7,424 nt of DNA from Phycisphaerae bacterium (lineage in GTDB: Bacteria; Planctomycetota; Phycisphaerae; Sedimentisphaerales; Anaerohalosphaeraceae): the NCBI GenBank assembly GCA_021736615.1, contig JAIPFN010000023.1, positions 1-7,424 on the forward strand, written 5' to 3'. This document shows positions 7,355 through 7,424 of this stretch, piece by piece (position 1 is the stretch's first letter; the number at the start of each line of letters is the position of its first letter). The notes beneath the pieces were generated by a model. That model was not told the DNA's origin, searched no databases, and saw nothing but the letters and a program-made list of their open reading frames with translations. The position numbers and the translations under genes are program-made.

Positions 7355-7363
7355 TGTTATAAT
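7355..7363 (+). promoter_or_regulatory. Extended -10 promoter for the right-edge gene
   Basis: TGTTATAAT gives an extended -10 (TG at 7355-7356, TATAAT at 7358-7363). No good -35 exists at 16-18 nt, which an extended -10 can do without. Transcription would start near 7370, only about 22 nt before the TTG at 7392. Confidence 0.55.
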
Positions 7364-7390
7364 AGGTTCTTTTTACACGAAAGGACCTAT
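7362..7390 (+). promoter_or_regulatory. 12-bp hairpin covering the ribosome binding site
   Basis: Positions 7362-7373 (ATAGGTTCTTTT) pair with 7379-7390 (GAAAGGACCTAT) through 12 pairs, two of them G-U, around a 5-nt loop (7374-7378). The right arm contains the Shine-Dalgarno AAAGGA (7380-7385). RNA started at the local promoter near 7370 would lack most of the left arm, so only RNA read through from further left could fold this way and hide the site. As DNA, the same inverted repeat overlaps the transcription start and could be an operator. Confidence 0.6.
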
Positions 7391-7391
7391 A

Positions 7392-7424
7392 TTGAAAAGT
7401 AAAGAACAAGCTAGGATTCTGGCA
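7392..7424 (+). CDS. Start of an unidentified gene, 3' end outside window
   Basis: Eleven codons are visible from TTG at 7392 (MKSKEQARILA), frame open to the edge. The start is supported by AAAGGA 6 nt upstream and the extended -10 promoter. The basic, Gln/Glu-rich opening would suit a helix-turn-helix protein such as a transposase, but 11 residues cannot identify a family. The hairpin over its ribosome binding site and the upstream direct repeats are the kind of features found at insertion-sequence ends, so a transposase is my leading guess. A stand-alone regulator is equally allowed. Confidence 0.45.
   Translation, partial: MKSKEQARILA

Noticed and set aside
1..7424. CRISPR array, tRNA or rRNA
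   Set aside because: No regularly spaced direct repeats, cloverleaf-like stretch or conserved rRNA segment was seen on either strand.

Overview
The window looks like accessory carbohydrate-degradation DNA from a bacterium of the PVC group, most likely a Planctomycetota member of the Phycisphaerae type (Lentisphaerota or Verrucomicrobiota are alternatives). This is inferred from the company of genes: a secreted LamG/FN3-like protein, a XylR-type sugar-sensing AraC regulator, exported putative polysaccharide lyases, and a degenerate integrase-core transposase of a kind I associate with planctomycete genomes. No rRNA, tRNA or housekeeping marker is present to prove it.

Layout. Positions 1-980 (minus) hold the N-terminal 326 residues of an exported LamG/FN3-like protein that runs off the left edge. 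Positions 981-1289 are a divergent control region with a perfect 11-bp inverted repeat, a good sigma70-type promoter facing right and a weaker one facing left. Positions 1290-2486 (plus) encode a 398-residue XylR-like regulator, a periplasmic-binding-protein-like sensor fused to an AraC DNA-binding domain, probably started at TTG. Positions 2687-3682 (minus) are a dead transposase: one continuous frame broken by four nonsense codons and lacking one catalytic Asp. Positions 3857-5770 and 5847-7232 (both minus, 76 nt apart) are a probable two-gene operon. The upstream gene encodes a secreted beta-propeller with the His/His/Tyr/Arg pattern of PL24/PL25 ulvan-lyase-type enzymes. The downstream gene encodes a Tat-type exported alpha-helical toroid plus beta-sandwich protein, an architecture shared by many polysaccharide lyases. 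Positions 7233-7424 form another divergent region, ending in the first 11 codons of a plus-strand gene with an extended -10 promoter, a strong ribosome binding site, and a 12-bp hairpin that would bury that site in read-through RNA.

Working model (inference). The regulator senses a sugar released from a uronic-acid-containing, possibly algal, polysaccharide and controls the LamG-type gene and perhaps the lyase-like operon. The transposase remnant, and possibly a second mobile element at the right edge, show repeated insertion into the locus. The substrate cannot be fixed from sequence alone. The best candidate for something undescribed is the toroid protein paired with the propeller lyase.
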